Shown here: piece by piece, positions 1 to 10,617 of the stretch
How positions within the stretch are numbered: the first letter of the stretch is position 1
Layout: every line of letters starts with the position of its first letter
NCBI GenBank assembly: GCA_030849465.1
Contig: JARVLF010000015.1
Location: 2,046,001 to 2,110,000, forward strand
Direction of reading: 5' to 3'
DNA length: 64,000 nt
From: Moesziomyces globuligerus
Lineage: Eukaryota; Basidiomycota; Ustilaginomycetes; Ustilaginales; Ustilaginaceae
Notes under the pieces: generated by a model
Told to the model about the DNA's origin: nothing
Databases searched by the model: none
What the model saw: the letters and a program-made list of their open reading frames with translations, nothing else
Translations under genes and position numbers: made by a program

Positions 1-2564
1 GCATCCGCCGCCTTTGTCTCATCGGCTGCCGGCGCTGAGGGGTCTCGTGACTCTTCCTCCTGTCCGACTAGGGGCCTAGCGTCGTCTTGAACGATTTCGC
101 GTGCGAGCTCATCACTGTCGCCGGTCGAAGCACCCTGAGGTGTGATGGCACCGGCTCTGTCCTCCTTGGCTCGCGCGGCGATGGTCGAGGCTTGCTCGGC
201 CGACTCTACATCGCGAGCGATGTCCAGGCCTTCTTGCTTTGTAGCATGCGGGTCCTGGTCGTCTTGCTGTGAGCCGGAGCTTGCGAAGAGGTCCGGATCG
301 ATTTGCTCGCCAGCTTGGAACGCAGGAGCAGTCGACCGACCGAACGCATCGTCGGCCTGTAAACTATTCGTCTCGATGCTGGCCTGAAGCTGCGAAGCGG
401 TCACGAAGCCAGGGAGAGGCTGCGATCCTTGCAACGCTCGGAAAGCCGAGCCGACCAACGAAGAAGCGGGCAACTGTGAGGACGAAGTGTCTTCATGGGA
501 AGACTGGCGTGTATCAAGATCTGACCAGCGCAGATCTTCGTCGAACTCTTCCGGCTCGACTTCGCTCTCCGGCATCTCGTAATTGTCTGGTTCAGCGAGA
601 TAGGTGGCGAACAACGGAGCATCGTCGACGGCAGAGGCGTCTTGATCGTGAGGAGTAGCTCCGGCCGTCTGTACATCGAGCTCCATCGGTTCTGCTGGTA
701 AGGAGACTTGATCCCCGTAGCTTCCCTGTACCTGCATTGCTGGTGGACTTTGTGCCTGTCGATCACCATCCGAACGCGTCTCAACGGACTGAGAAGGGTG
801 AAAAGAATAGCCTTCAGCATCACTGTCGGCGTCATGAGCCTGTCCTTGTGAGCCAAAGTCGCTGCGTTGATCAACGTCGGAAGGCTGCGATCGAGCGTCG
901 TCCTTGAGTTGATCTGCTGAGCTAAGCTTGTGGTTTTCCACATCGGCCGCGACTTTGCTGTCTGCTTCGTCGGAGTCAGTGTCAGTGTCGGCGTGGTCGC
1001 TCGACTCGCTGCCTTCGTCGGAGTCAGAGAGCACGATCGGTTCGTCGGCATCACCAGCTGGCCCATCGAAGGCCGAGTCATGTGGGCTTGCTGCATCATC
1101 TTGATCTTGTGCGGTAAAGTGTTGTCTGTTGCCGTATGCTGTGTCCTCATCCTCATCCTCGTCGGAGCTTGCATCCGCTTCGGAGTCTTCATCCTCCGAG
1201 TCGTCCGACCTGTCAGAGTCGTCCGACCTGGCAGAGTCGCCATCTGCAGTCTCGGCCCTCTGCTGGTTCTGAGCTGGGACGATGGTGAAGGTCCCGTTGA
1301 CGATCGCGATCTGGTCCATGGGATGCAGCGCGGAAGACGGCTGGATTGCTCGCTGGGATTGGATGGAATGGGCTGAGGCACTCTCGTCCGAGTCGTCCGC
1401 GCTAGCGTCTGAGCCGGATTCGGAAGAAGAGTCGGAAGAATCAGAGTCGGACGACGAATCTGAGGGGCTTTCTTCGGAGTCGTCCGCGTCGGGACCATTG
1501 GAGCTGGCCGCGGCTGCGTTGCCTCCGAGAACTTCGATGACCGGTCTTTTGGGAGCGGCGGGGACGGAGCTGGAAGGGCCAGCTTGATGCTGAGCTTCGA
1601 GAGATGCGATTCGGGCGCGCTGCTGGAGGATGGACTCGATGTCGAGGGCACCATCGGCGCCGCGGTTGGCTTCAAAGAGCGAGGAGGGGCCAAGATCAAG
1701 ATCTGCAGAGGAGAGTGGCTGCGCGCTGGAAAGAATGTCTGCGAAGTCGGCTTGGTCGTCTTGAGGATCCTCGGATTGCAGCCCACCACCACGCATGAGC
1801 TCCCGAAGTGATTCGGCGGCCAGGCGGCTTCGTTCGACGGCAGGGTCCGGAGGCTTTGAATCAGCCGAGCCTGCAGCGTCTGTCAGATCTTGCTCGGAGC
1901 CGTCGTCGTGGCTGCCGGCCATACGTTCCAGAACGGCTTTGCGGGAGCGCTCCAGGTCAACTCGGCGACGTTCGAAGTCGTTTTGAGCGGATTGGGCCCA
2001 CTGGATAGCCGAGAGCGAGTTGTCCGAAGCGAACGAGGCTTCGTTGGCAAGATCAGCCTCGGAGGCACCGGACGTCGAAGCGGATGCGTCCTTGAGCTGC
2101 AAGCGCTGTTGCAGATCTCGGAACTCTCTGCTGGGTCGTGGAAGGCGTACGCGGCTACGAGACCTAGGCTGGTTGTGCAGAGAGGACGAGGAAGGCGAAG
2201 CAGCGGCGGAACCTTGCACGGAGGAACGCGAGGGTGACTGGAGCGCGTTACCGATACGCGAGCTAAGGTCTACGACCCATGCGACCTCGTCGAAGCGCTG
2301 GTAGGCCGAGGGCGAGACGCGAGAGAGACGCGAGGTGGCTGAGCCAGGGACGCTCTGATCGGACCTCATCTTGGCGGGTGAGGGCACGAACGATGAAATT
2401 GGAGTTGCAGGGCCTACACCTCGTGCGCCGTTTGATGTCTGGCGAGTGGATGCGGGGCTGGCAAGATGGAGAGCGGTGACGTCGTCGAATGCCGAAGGGG
2501 CAACGTATCTCGGACGCTGGAGCGTGCTTCTAGAAGGACTGCCGTTGTGCTGTATGGGCGGCAT
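1..2564 (-). CDS. Hypothetical Ser/Asp-rich protein, N-terminal 854 residues (runs off left edge)
   Basis: An open frame runs without a stop from the ATG at 2564 to the window edge, so the C-terminus is missing. An in-frame TAG lies upstream near 2670 with no ATG between it and 2564, which fixes the start. The protein begins MPPIQHNGSPSRSTLQRPRY and is mostly low complexity. Short charged helical stretches occur near residues 145-165 and 190-216 (NDFERRRVDLERSRKAVLER). Three strongly acidic Ser/Asp/Glu tracts lie at about residues 355-395, 440-478 and 510-537, and a fourth acidic patch near 670 (MPESEVEPEEFDEDLRW). No catalytic domain, signal peptide or membrane segment is visible. Acidic serine tracts of this kind are common in nuclear or chromatin proteins, but that is only an inference. 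I do not recognise the family. The gene is divergent from the G-beta gene across a 2.4-kb spacer. Confidence 0.75.
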   Translation of the reverse strand, partial: MPPIQHNGSPSRSTLQRPRYVAPSAFDDVTALHLASPASTRQTSNGARGVGPATPISSFVPSPAKMRSDQSVPGSATSRLSRVSPSAYQRFDEVAWVVDLSSRIGNALQSPSRSSVQGSAAASPSSSSLHNQPRSRSRVRLPRPSREFRDLQQRLQLKDASASTSGASEADLANEASFASDNSLSAIQWAQSAQNDFERRRVDLERSRKAVLERMAGSHDDGSEQDLTDAAGSADSKPPDPAVERSRLAAESLRELMRGGGLQSEDPQDDQADFADILSSAQPLSSADLDLGPSSLFEANRGADGALDIESILQQRARIASLEAQHQAGPSSSVPAAPKRPVIEVLGGNAAAASSNGPDADDSEESPSDSSSDSDSSDSSSESGSDASADDSDESASAHSIQSQRAIQPSSALHPMDQIAIVNGTFTIVPAQNQQRAETADGDSARSDDSDRSDDSEDEDSEADASSDEDEDEDTAYGNRQHFTAQDQDDAASPHDSAFDGPAGDADEPIVLSDSDEGSESSDHADTDTDSDEADSKVAADVENHKLSSADQLKDDARSQPSDVDQRSDFGSQGQAHDADSDAEGYSFHPSQSVETRSDGDRQAQSPPAMQVQGSYGDQVSLPAEPMELDVQTAGATPHDQDASAVDDAPLFATYLAEPDNYEMPESEVEPEEFDEDLRWSDLDTRQSSHEDTSSSQLPASSLVGSAFRALQGSQPLPGFVTASQLQASIETNSLQADDAFGRSTAPAFQAGEQIDPDLFASSGSQQDDQDPHATKQEGLDIARDVESAEQASTIAARAKEDRAGAITPQGASTGDSDELAREIVQDDARPLVGQEEESRDPSAPAADETKAAD

Positions 2565-3979
2565 GGCTGCCAGGAAGTCGTGTGAGCTGTGAGGTGGGAG
2601 CTGCGATGCTCCAAAGGGACGGCGACTCGAGCCAATTAGCGATTGCTGTGAATGTGTGCGGAACTATTGCATGGCTTGATATGTGTGTATGCCGGTGTTG
2701 ACGAGAGAGCAAGTTCGGCGCGTCGGCTTGAGGATGATGAGCAAGAGAGCGTGTGGAAGGATGGATGGCGATGGTTTAGATGCGGGAGTACAGGTGGAGG
2801 CGGAAGGTGTGCGTGCGGAACAGTGCGTGAAGGCGTTGGTGCAGCGTAGCCAACTCACACCGACGAGTCGAGAAATTTGACGCATCTGAAACGCGCGTTC
2901 GTTGCAGTGAGTGGGAGCAATGCGAATTCCGAGACCTGAGGCTTGCGCACCAGCCAGTCAGCTCGGCGACTCCACACGAACATGAGGTGCTCGATCGGCA
3001 CGCAACCTGACATCGGCAGACCCGTTCCGTTGATAGGTCGATCTGGTGTGGGATGGATGGATTCTCACTGCGTAGCTCACCGTGCTACGGAAATCAAAGA
3101 CCGTCATCATGGCCTGCCGGGCTTGGTCAGGACAATCGCCCTCACCTGTTCGACAGCGAGTCGTGTGTGTGTAGTCGAGCAGGATCGGGGTCGATGGCGC
3201 TCCGATGCCAGGGAGAGCCGGATAAAAAGACAATGGAATCAAGCCGATGCAACATGCGCCACAGGAGCAGTTGAGCATGGCCGTTGACTTGGAACGCTCA
3301 AGCTGACCGGCGAGGTTGGACCCTGGCGCAGGCCGGGTTGCTTCTGAAGCACTTTCTGCCTGTGGGTTGCTGGTCTAAGCCCACGGCTTGCGTTTCGAGC
3401 ATGGACACGGCTCTCAGCCCAATGCACCCGCATCCACAGAGCGTGCGAACCACAGCGCCTTGTCTAGCTGCTTGGCGCCTCCGTCTGGTCCCTTGGCGCC
3501 TGCGCCTCGTCTCGCTTGGCTTCCAGACGATTTTCGCGCTTACGGGCTGGGGCCCGTGCTGGCGCCCGTGCTCCTCCGCAATCCGTTGCTCTGCTGACCG
3601 CATTGGCACTTTACAGTATTATAGTACAGCATCTTCTCTCGGACCTCCCGAGCCACTCAAAGGCGGATTAGCAGGGCGAGCCACTGCTGGAGTGCAGGGC
3701 GCAAGCTGTGGGGTGGGCGGGCTGGTGCCGTCCGTCGAGACGAAGCGCAAGGTGGCGCGCTGGCTGGATGCAGTGCGGGTCCCATGCGCGTCGCCCCCAG
3801 CCCAACGAGAAATTCCAACTCAACCGCCGCGGCGGATAGAGGCGATGCGCAGAGCTGAGGCTTGCGTCTAGAGTCTAATCTGGTGAGCGCGTGCACTCGT
3901 CGCAGCTGCGCTCTCTTTTTTGCAATTTCTTCGCCCATTTTCGACTCAGACTTGCATGAGAAGCAAGCAGCCGGGCGTG

Positions 3980-4009
3980 ACTGCGAGACTGCGAGACTGC
4001 GAGACTGCG
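3980..4009. repeat. Octamer tandem repeat ACTGCGAG, about 3.75 copies
   Basis: Three perfect copies of ACTGCGAG followed by ACTGCG lie in the spacer upstream of the G-beta gene. Likely a simple minisatellite; no function is evident. Confidence 0.85.
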
Positions 4010-4283
4010 CGGCTGCGCTCGGGGCTCTTGGGCCGCGTCTGTGACCGTCCGTCGGCTTGGCTCGTGGGGCGCTGGACCGCATCCGCGTTGGCTTTGGTTC
4101 CCATGCAGCATCCGAGTCTCGCCTCGGCCCAGCGACAGTAGCTCAGCGTGTGCTTGTGCGTGTGTGTGAGTGGATGACAGAACAGCTGGCTGGCTGACAG
4201 CCGAGCCAGCCCTGGTCTCGGACCAGTCGAACGCGAAGCCAAAAGGCAACCAAAGGCGTTCCGAGTGTGCTCGTGCGCCGCTT

Positions 4284-4318
4284 GCCTGGGCTGGCCTGGG
4301 CTGGCCTGGCCTGGCCTG
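4284..4318. repeat. Short CTGGCCTGGG tandem repeat
   Basis: Imperfect tandem copies of CTGGCCTGGG decaying into CTGGC pentamers, about 630 bases upstream of the G-beta start codon. Simple repeat with no evident function. Confidence 0.75.
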
Positions 4319-4952
4319 ACTTGGATGGATCTTCGCCTCCTCAGCCAGAGTGGAAGCGGATCGACAGCCATCTCACCTCGTCCGCTCGGCCCTCGCTCCG
4401 CACGGCACACACAGCTCTCAGCTTCATCAACCTCATTCCGTCTCGACCCATCCCCTACCATTGTCGTCGACACCACCGCCGCCTCGTCCCTTCTCTCACC
4501 TCCTCTCCCCTCGATCACTCCCCTCAACTGCATCTCTGCATCTCGTCGTTTCGAGCTCGACCCATCCGCTTTCCTAGTCGTCGAACAACGCCAGCCTCTT
4601 GCATCACTCGCGAGCGCAGTCAACACTCGAGTCTCGTTCTCCCTCACGGCCCCCTTTGCGTGTGCAAGCCTTCTGCAGCTTCGTCGTCGCTAGCAGCTCG
4701 ATCGCCGCCTCATTTGCGTCTGTTCGGCGTCCGGCACTCCCACAGACGAGCATCAGTCCCTGCATCCTCGGCTCTCTTCGGTCCTGCACTTTTGCACGCT
4801 CGCGATCTTGCCCCGCGCCCATCGCATCCGAACACGCCCTTGCTACGCTGCGTCATCCCACACCCGTGCATTAGCTTTGCGTTGCCATAGAGAGCTCACC
4901 TTGTCTGCTCTCCGCCATCGTATCACCACCCAACCTCTTCCACGCTTCCACC

Positions 4953-6002
4953 ATGTCAGTGCCAGGAGCCGACCTGCAGGAGCGCATCGCCGCCGCTCGC
5001 CGCGAGGCTGATGGCCTCAAGGAAAAGATCCGTGCCAAGAAGGACCAGATGGCCGACACCAGCCTGCGTGCCATGGCAAACGACATCGAGCCCTTGCCCA
5101 GGATCGTCATGAAGCCCCGTCGCACCCTCAAGGGCCACCTCGCCAAGATCTACGCCATGCACTGGGCAAACGACAAGCGCCACCTCGTCTCCGCATCCCA
5201 GGACGGAAAACTCATCGTCTGGGACGCCTACACCACCAACAAGGTCCATGCCATCCCCCTCCGTTCCTCGTGGGTCATGACCTGCGCCTACGCTCCCTCG
5301 GGCAACTGGGTCGCCTGCGGTGGTCTCGATAACATCTGCAGCATCTACTCGCTCCGCGGCCGTGATCCCAACAACATCAAGGTCGGCAGGGAGCTTTCCG
5401 CGCATACCGGCTACCTCAGCTGCTGTCGCTTTCTCAACGACCAGCAGATCCTCACCTCGTCCGGTGACATGAGCTGCATCCTCTGGGACATTGACTCGGG
5501 CACCCGCATCACCGAATTCAACGACCACACCGGCGACGTCATGAGCCTCTCGCTCAGCCCCAACCCCAACGTCTTTGTCTCGGGTGCCTGCGACGCCATG
5601 GCCAAGGTCTGGGACATCCGAACCGGCAAGGCCGTCCAGACTTTCGCCGGCCACGAGAGCGACATCAACGCCGTCCAATTCTTCCCCAACGGCGATGCTT
5701 TTGCCACGGGCTCCGACGACGCTTCGTGCCGCCTCTTCGACCTCCGCGCCGACCGAGAGCTCAACACCTACACCCACGACAATATCCTTTGCGGCATCAC
5801 CTCGGTCGGCTTCTCCGTCTCCGGCCGTATTCTCTTTGCCGGCTACGACGACTACACGTGCAACGTCTGGGATACGCTCAAGGGAGAGCGCGTTGGCGTG
5901 CTTGCCGCCCACGAGAACCGCGTCTCGTGCCTCGGCGTCAGCACCGACGGCATGGCGTTGTGCACGGGCAGTTGGGACTCGCGCCTGCTGGTTTGGGCCT
6001 AA
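4953..6002 (+). CDS. bpp1: Heterotrimeric G-protein beta subunit
   Basis: Intact 349-residue protein, the usual length for G-beta. Residues 1-40 form the amphipathic coiled coil that pairs with G-gamma ([20 protein letters not shown]). Seven WD40 repeats follow from about residue 58 to the end, with visible GH...WD signatures such as [42 protein letters not shown] and the closing [10 protein letters not shown]. The protein should act at the plasma membrane with G-alpha and G-gamma. In Ustilago maydis the G-beta Bpp1 works with Gpa3 in pheromone and cAMP signalling, and the symbol is given by family match. The ATG has a good context (ccaccATG) after a pyrimidine-rich leader, and no intron is present. 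The family assignment is very secure; the orthologue symbol depends on this being a Ustilago relative. Confidence 0.96.
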   Translation: MSVPGADLQERIAAARREADGLKEKIRAKKDQMADTSLRAMANDIEPLPRIVMKPRRTLKGHLAKIYAMHWANDKRHLVSASQDGKLIVWDAYTTNKVHAIPLRSSWVMTCAYAPSGNWVACGGLDNICSIYSLRGRDPNNIKVGRELSAHTGYLSCCRFLNDQQILTSSGDMSCILWDIDSGTRITEFNDHTGDVMSLSLSPNPNVFVSGACDAMAKVWDIRTGKAVQTFAGHESDINAVQFFPNGDAFATGSDDASCRLFDLRADRELNTYTHDNILCGITSVGFSVSGRILFAGYDDYTCNVWDTLKGERVGVLAAHENRVSCLGVSTDGMALCTGSWDSRLLVWA

Positions 6003-6965
6003 GCCGCCGCTCGACGCTCCCGCGATGCTGTCGCGTCCTAGAAGCCACACGAGCCATTCGGGCCTCCGTTGGCAAGGACACCATTCCTCTCGCCGTATAC
6101 CCATCCTCTCCCGACCACTACCGATCGTCGCCGGACCAACGCGCAACCACCGCTCGTTGCTCGGCTGCATCACAGCTCGCGACGCAAATTGGCGTTGGCT
6201 CAAGCAAGCTCGAGCGCCATGCCCGCGAGTTGCGCGCAGCAGGCGGCTCTTGGGCACCATCCCGTGGTCCTGTACCTTCTCCCTTGCATTTCCCCCCAGC
6301 ATCACTCCTTCATTCTGAACATCCCGTCAGTTCGACGAGGGTGACATGGACTGTGCGAGAAATTCTTCCAGCCGCTACTGGCGGCTGCAGCAGTCTCTCC
6401 TTGCATGCCTCACACCAGCCTCTCGTTGTTCTGCCCTATGCTTTCTTCCCCCATCCCCTTTTTTTTGTTTGTTCTCGTTGGCTTCTCCCTTCAACTTTTG
6501 ACTTGTCACTCATCAATACACACCGTCGCTATGTGGTCGATACGAAGATTCTACGTGCATGTGATGGATGTGGATAGTGTGGATTTGGGGTGAGAAGTGG
6601 TTGGAGGATTTTGATCGAGGTCGAGGTCGAGGTGAGGGCAAGGCCGGGAGGGTTGGATTTTGCCCCGTCCGTTAGCGCTGTCCGGCTAGCCGGCTATCTT
6701 CCGAGGCGGATTTTATGACACGACCGTCGACCCCGCATCGACATTCGATATCATCGAGTAGCAGTGTTCCTTTGAAAAGGGTCGCTTCTACCCATCATCA
6801 GCCGCCGCCGACCCGGACTCAACTCTAAGCTACCCAGCCCTCGATTCTGAACGGCGACTTGTTCCCTTGCAATAGTTGCGCTCTACTCGTTATCAGCCGC
6901 TGCGGACTCGGGCTTCGAACTACGGCAACTGCAACTTTGCGCATCTGCTTCTTGGACAAGCAAGG
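6003..6965. other. Intergenic region between G-beta and thioesterase genes
   Basis: No supported gene. It holds the 3' region of the G-beta gene (T-rich stretch near 6459-6475) and the promoter of the thioesterase gene. Three perfect copies of TCGAGG lie at 6615-6632. Open frames over the G-beta end and this region are shadows of the real gene. Confidence 0.5.
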
Positions 6966-7719
6966 ATGGCGACGATTTGGCGCGGGGTTGGGCTGACGAG
7001 CTTGCGAATCGGCACGTCGTCGAGCGCCAGTCTTATGGCACGACGAGCTCTCTCGTCTAGCGCTGTTCGGAGCTCTGACGACCTTCGTGCTGCTTCATCC
7101 AAGATCTTTTCGCTCCAAGAGGTCGAGGATGGGATTGCGGCGTTGGAGGCGGCGGGATACGATCGAGCAAGCGTTTGGGAGCAGCGCATCGTATGGGGCG
7201 ATCACGACCAGTTTCAGCACGTCAACAACGTCCACTTTGTCCGCTGGTTCGAAAACGCCCGCATGTTCTTCGCAAACTCGTTCATCGAGGAGGACAAGTT
7301 CACCGACGCCCGCAAGGTCGAAATTACCCGGGGCACCGGCAAGTCCTTCATCCTCGCTGGCATCAACGTCAGATACAGAAGACCCGTCCTTTATCCAGAC
7401 ACTGTAAGGCCCCTTCCCCCCTTCTTCAACCGACGCGCGCACACACAGGGATATGAAGAGATGAAGAGCAAAAAACTGACAAGCATTCGTTGTTTGTGGT
7501 GGCCAGGTATTGATTGGGCAAGCTTGCGAGTTGCCGCTGGGCAAGGATAGGTTCATGCTCCGAGGTGCAGCCTACTCGTTGGCTCAGAAGACCATCGTAG
7601 CCGTGTCGGCGCAGGATTGCGTGACGTACGACTATACCCAGCTCAAGAAGTGCGAGATCCCCCAAGACATCCGTGCCGCGCTCGAGAAACGCGGCTCTCA
7701 CTTTGACAAGAAGCTCTAG
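6966..7719 (+). CDS. Mitochondrial hot-dog fold (4HBT-type) thioesterase, two exons
   Basis: Exon 1 is 6966-7403 and exon 2 is 7507-7719, joined in phase 0 to give 216 residues. The intron 7404-7506 begins GTAAGG and ends CCAG, and splicing joins YRRPVLYPDT to VLIGQACELP without a break. Residues 1-37 are rich in Arg and Ser and lack acidic residues, as in a mitochondrial presequence. Residues 73-105 (RIVWGDHDQFQHVNNVHFVR and on) match the 4-hydroxybenzoyl-CoA/YbgC-type thioesterase motif, with D79 or D81 as candidate catalytic acid and the HVNN turn. It probably hydrolyses an acyl-CoA or acyl-ACP; the substrate cannot be read from sequence. The C-terminus is DKKL. The start at 6966 is preferred over non-ATG upstream frames. 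It is convergent with the PPR gene, only 75 bases apart. Confidence 0.85.
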
Positions 7720-7794
7720 TCGTCCATACCACAGCGGAAAGGAAAGCAATCGCATCGATTCATCGTCCATCTATGATCTGCATTCGGAGAAAGG

Positions 7795-10617
7795 TTACGG
7801 TGGTGATGATTCGGTCATGCCTTCGAGTTTGGGGACGAGCCAGCTGAACTCTTCTCGGATCCGGGCACAGAGCGTGTGCCAGATCGATGTCGACCTCCGC
7901 TGGACACGTTGCTGACCCCTGTGCTCGTACCACATGGAAAAGATGCCTCCGACAGCGACCTTTTGGCGACGATCACGCTCTTGGGCAGCGAACTTGAGCA
8001 GGGTATTGAAGGTCTTTGCATCCGGTCCCAGCACGTTACCGTTCCGATCTCGCACAGGTGCCTTCTGCGCCCTCGCCATCACCTCCATCACGCTCTGACC
8101 CACCGCACCCTCCAAAGTTTGTGCTTCGATCGCGTCTCTGAACAGGGTGGTGCGCATCTGTCCGAACGCCACCTCGATCGCCTCGTCCAGCCGTCCGCAC
8201 TTGGCTAGGCATTCGAGCCAGGAATCCCACGCGCCCTTGGTCATGAGCGTCCTCCTCCTCCCGCTCTCCCGAGCCTCTTGCTCGGTACGCTGGGCAGTGG
8301 CGAGCGCCTTGCGCGCAAGCGCCAACAGGCCATGTCGACCGGCCGTATCGAAGAGGACCGAGAGCGTGACTCCGTCGATCTCCTGCCTCGTCGCCAGCAG
8401 ACTGTCCCAGATCGCCAGCACCATCGCAGGTTCTCTGGCGTGGTTGTAGGCGTTCATCAGCGCGTTGATCAGCGGCAGATCAGGCTCGAGCGCTTCGTCC
8501 CGCTTGAGCAACTCGTGCATGGCTCGGACGCCGAAATACGACACGGGCGGCGTCTTGGTATAGTAGTGGAGTATCTTTGTGTAGACCTTGCACGAAGGGA
8601 GTACGCCATCATGGCGCATGTCTTGCAGGAACCTCAGCAGCGCTTCGGGAGGAGCTGCGATCTTGCCGCCCTTCATCTGCGGATGCGGGAACGAAAGCCC
8701 GATCAGAGAGCGCAGGAGGTTGAGGTAGGCATCTTCGTCCAGCCCCTGTCCCGAGTTGCGGAAGCGTGACACGTCGTGGTAGATATCGAACACCTCGGCC
8801 CACGAGGTGGCGATGCCGAACAACAGCAGCATGAGCTCGACCTTATCGTCCGCGCTCAGTGCCAGGTTCGACTCGCGCAGCCGCGACAGAAGCGCGCGAC
8901 AAGAAGCGAGGTCCCGGAGACGCACGCACGCCTCGACCACCGGCCACATGATGTCGGTGCCGATCTCGTCCGACCGCGGCCGAGCAAAGCTCTCCGCCTT
9001 CGGAGCTAGACGCTCGGTGGCCGCGCGGTGGTCGAGCATGTCGTGCACGAGCTTCATCGCGGCGGGGATGGATGGGATGAACGCCTCGCAGTACGCGCGG
9101 AGGAGCGGTGTGACCAGCTGGGGCGTGGGCGAAACGCGCAGGCTGCGCGCGTGGTCGTACAGCAGCTGCGCCTCGTGTATCTGGTTCGGACTCGGCGACG
9201 CAGGCTGGCTCCAGTCGCCGCGCTCGTGAGCATCGGCAACATCGACGGATGCGGACTCGGAGGCGGTGGTGTGGAGCAAGCCGAGCATGAGCAAGTGGTA
9301 CCCCTTATCGTCCGGCTCGATCTTTCGTTCGGGATCGATGGCCGCGAGGATGCGCTCGAGCAGCTCGACCGCCTCGTCGCTGTTCTGCACGCTCCTGAGC
9401 GCCCTGCTATGCGCTTCGAGCAGCAGCTCGAGCGTCTGACTTTCAGACCGTCCGGAGCTGAGAGCCATCTTGGCTGCCTTGAGTGCTTGCCCGGGACCTC
9501 CCACGACCGCCTCGTAGCGCAGCAGCGTGTGCTGTGCCGCAATGCTCGCTTCGTCCTGTGGCCGGTCTTCTACCGCCTTGCGCAGGCGAGAGGCGTGGCC
9601 GCTTAGGTTGGCGATCAGCGCGTCGTCCGACACGTTCTTCCCGACGAGTCCGCAGAGCGCTTCGACGACGACAGTGCTTGTGTGAAAGCCAATCTCCCCG
9701 CCGCCTCGCGCCAGGTTCTCCAATTGAGCTTGCTCTGGGGTGTTGTGGACGGCCACAAAGACGTCCGTCATCGTGTCACGTAGGAATGTCACGGGCTGAA
9801 TACCTACCACGAGCATCTCCTGCCAGACCTGTATAGCCTGTTGGTAGTCTGAGCGCTTGGCGAGAGCGGAGATGACCATGTTCCAGTGCACCGGGGTGCT
9901 TTGCCAGTCTGGGTAGCTTTCACGCAGACTGCGGAAGGCTGCTGCAGGATCTTCTCCGTCGTCCTTCTGAAGCAAGTACGTCTGTAGCTGGCGATGCAGA
10001 TCAATTGTATCTATGCTGAATCCGAATCGGTTGCTGAGGTCGTGGAACATGCGTCGGCATGCCTCCGCAACCCAAGGCTCCATGTGACCTTCGTGCTGGG
10101 CGTGATGAACCAGATGCCGTATCGCTGCCTGTACATTGGTCTTGCGCAGCGGGAACACATCATCTTTCGGCTCAATGTGCTTTGATGTGGATCCCGTGAG
10201 GTCTTCGAATTGCCTCTGGTGCTCCTGGACCAGATCGTCGTAGGCGCGGATGATCTTGGAGGGCGAGCAGGTGTCGGTCGCCTGGCGCAGCGCATTGGTC
10301 GCCCGTTGCGAAGCGGAGAGCCTCTCGCGCGGTACCCTCCGCCGAGATGATGCTTGGATGGGTGCAGGTTTTCTCCGGTCGAAGAAGTGCGAGAAGGGCG
10401 ACTGTGCCGTGTCGTCTTCGGAGCGATGCGAGCCAGTGTCGGCTTCGTCGACGTCTTCTTCCGCGACAGCGGAGGCTCGCGATTGACGCGGACCAAAGGT
10501 CGAGGAGCATCTGAAGCTCGATTTGCTACGGACAGATGTGACTGAGGCCTGCATACGGCGTGCGAGCTGCGGCGAGGCTCGTGCCATTGAGGCCGCGGGC
10601 GACAGGAAGGACAGCAT
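7795..10617 (-). CDS. Mitochondrial PPR-like (pentatricopeptide repeat) protein
   Basis: Intronless 940-residue protein. The first 35 residues (LSFLSPAASMARASPQLARR) are Arg/Ser-rich without acidic residues and resemble a mitochondrial targeting sequence. The rest is largely helical, with degenerate 35-residue PPR-like units, for example around residues 240-280 (ISALAKRSDYQQAIQVWQEM then VVGIQPVTF), around 690-740 (CKVYTKILHYY, ALEPDLPLINALMNAYNHAR) and around 800-860. Such fungal proteins bind organellar RNA and support maturation or translation of mitochondrial mRNAs or rRNA assembly; the RNA target is unknown. Repeats are divergent, so TPR-like assignment remains possible. The ATG at 10617 opens the frame directly before the presequence. 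Confidence 0.75.
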   Translation of the reverse strand: MLSFLSPAASMARASPQLARRMQASVTSVRSKSSFRCSSTFGPRQSRASAVAEEDVDEADTGSHRSEDDTAQSPFSHFFDRRKPAPIQASSRRRVPRERLSASQRATNALRQATDTCSPSKIIRAYDDLVQEHQRQFEDLTGSTSKHIEPKDDVFPLRKTNVQAAIRHLVHHAQHEGHMEPWVAEACRRMFHDLSNRFGFSIDTIDLHRQLQTYLLQKDDGEDPAAAFRSLRESYPDWQSTPVHWNMVISALAKRSDYQQAIQVWQEMLVVGIQPVTFLRDTMTDVFVAVHNTPEQAQLENLARGGGEIGFHTSTVVVEALCGLVGKNVSDDALIANLSGHASRLRKAVEDRPQDEASIAAQHTLLRYEAVVGGPGQALKAAKMALSSGRSESQTLELLLEAHSRALRSVQNSDEAVELLERILAAIDPERKIEPDDKGYHLLMLGLLHTTASESASVDVADAHERGDWSQPASPSPNQIHEAQLLYDHARSLRVSPTPQLVTPLLRAYCEAFIPSIPAAMKLVHDMLDHRAATERLAPKAESFARPRSDEIGTDIMWPVVEACVRLRDLASCRALLSRLRESNLALSADDKVELMLLLFGIATSWAEVFDIYHDVSRFRNSGQGLDEDAYLNLLRSLIGLSFPHPQMKGGKIAAPPEALLRFLQDMRHDGVLPSCKVYTKILHYYTKTPPVSYFGVRAMHELLKRDEALEPDLPLINALMNAYNHAREPAMVLAIWDSLLATRQEIDGVTLSVLFDTAGRHGLLALARKALATAQRTEQEARESGRRRTLMTKGAWDSWLECLAKCGRLDEAIEVAFGQMRTTLFRDAIEAQTLEGAVGQSVMEVMARAQKAPVRDRNGNVLGPDAKTFNTLLKFAAQERDRRQKVAVGGIFSMWYEHRGQQRVQRRSTSIWHTLCARIREEFSWLVPKLEGMTESSPP

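Larger units (their letters stand above)
2565..4952. promoter_or_regulatory. Intergenic spacer between two divergent genes
   Basis: No convincing coding region is seen on either strand; open frames here are short and lack consistent G/C third-position bias. The spacer must hold the promoters of the left-edge gene and the G-beta gene. The last 550 bases before 4953 are strongly pyrimidine-rich on the plus strand, typical of a smut 5' leader. Two small tandem repeats are listed separately. Confidence 0.6.

Noticed and set aside
401..1792. A 463-codon minus-strand frame overlapping the left-edge gene
   Set aside because: It is in a different frame of the same strand as the 854-codon open frame, which has better codon bias and protein-like composition. 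The Pro/Thr/Arg/Ser-rich product is a frame-shadow of the acidic serine tracts.
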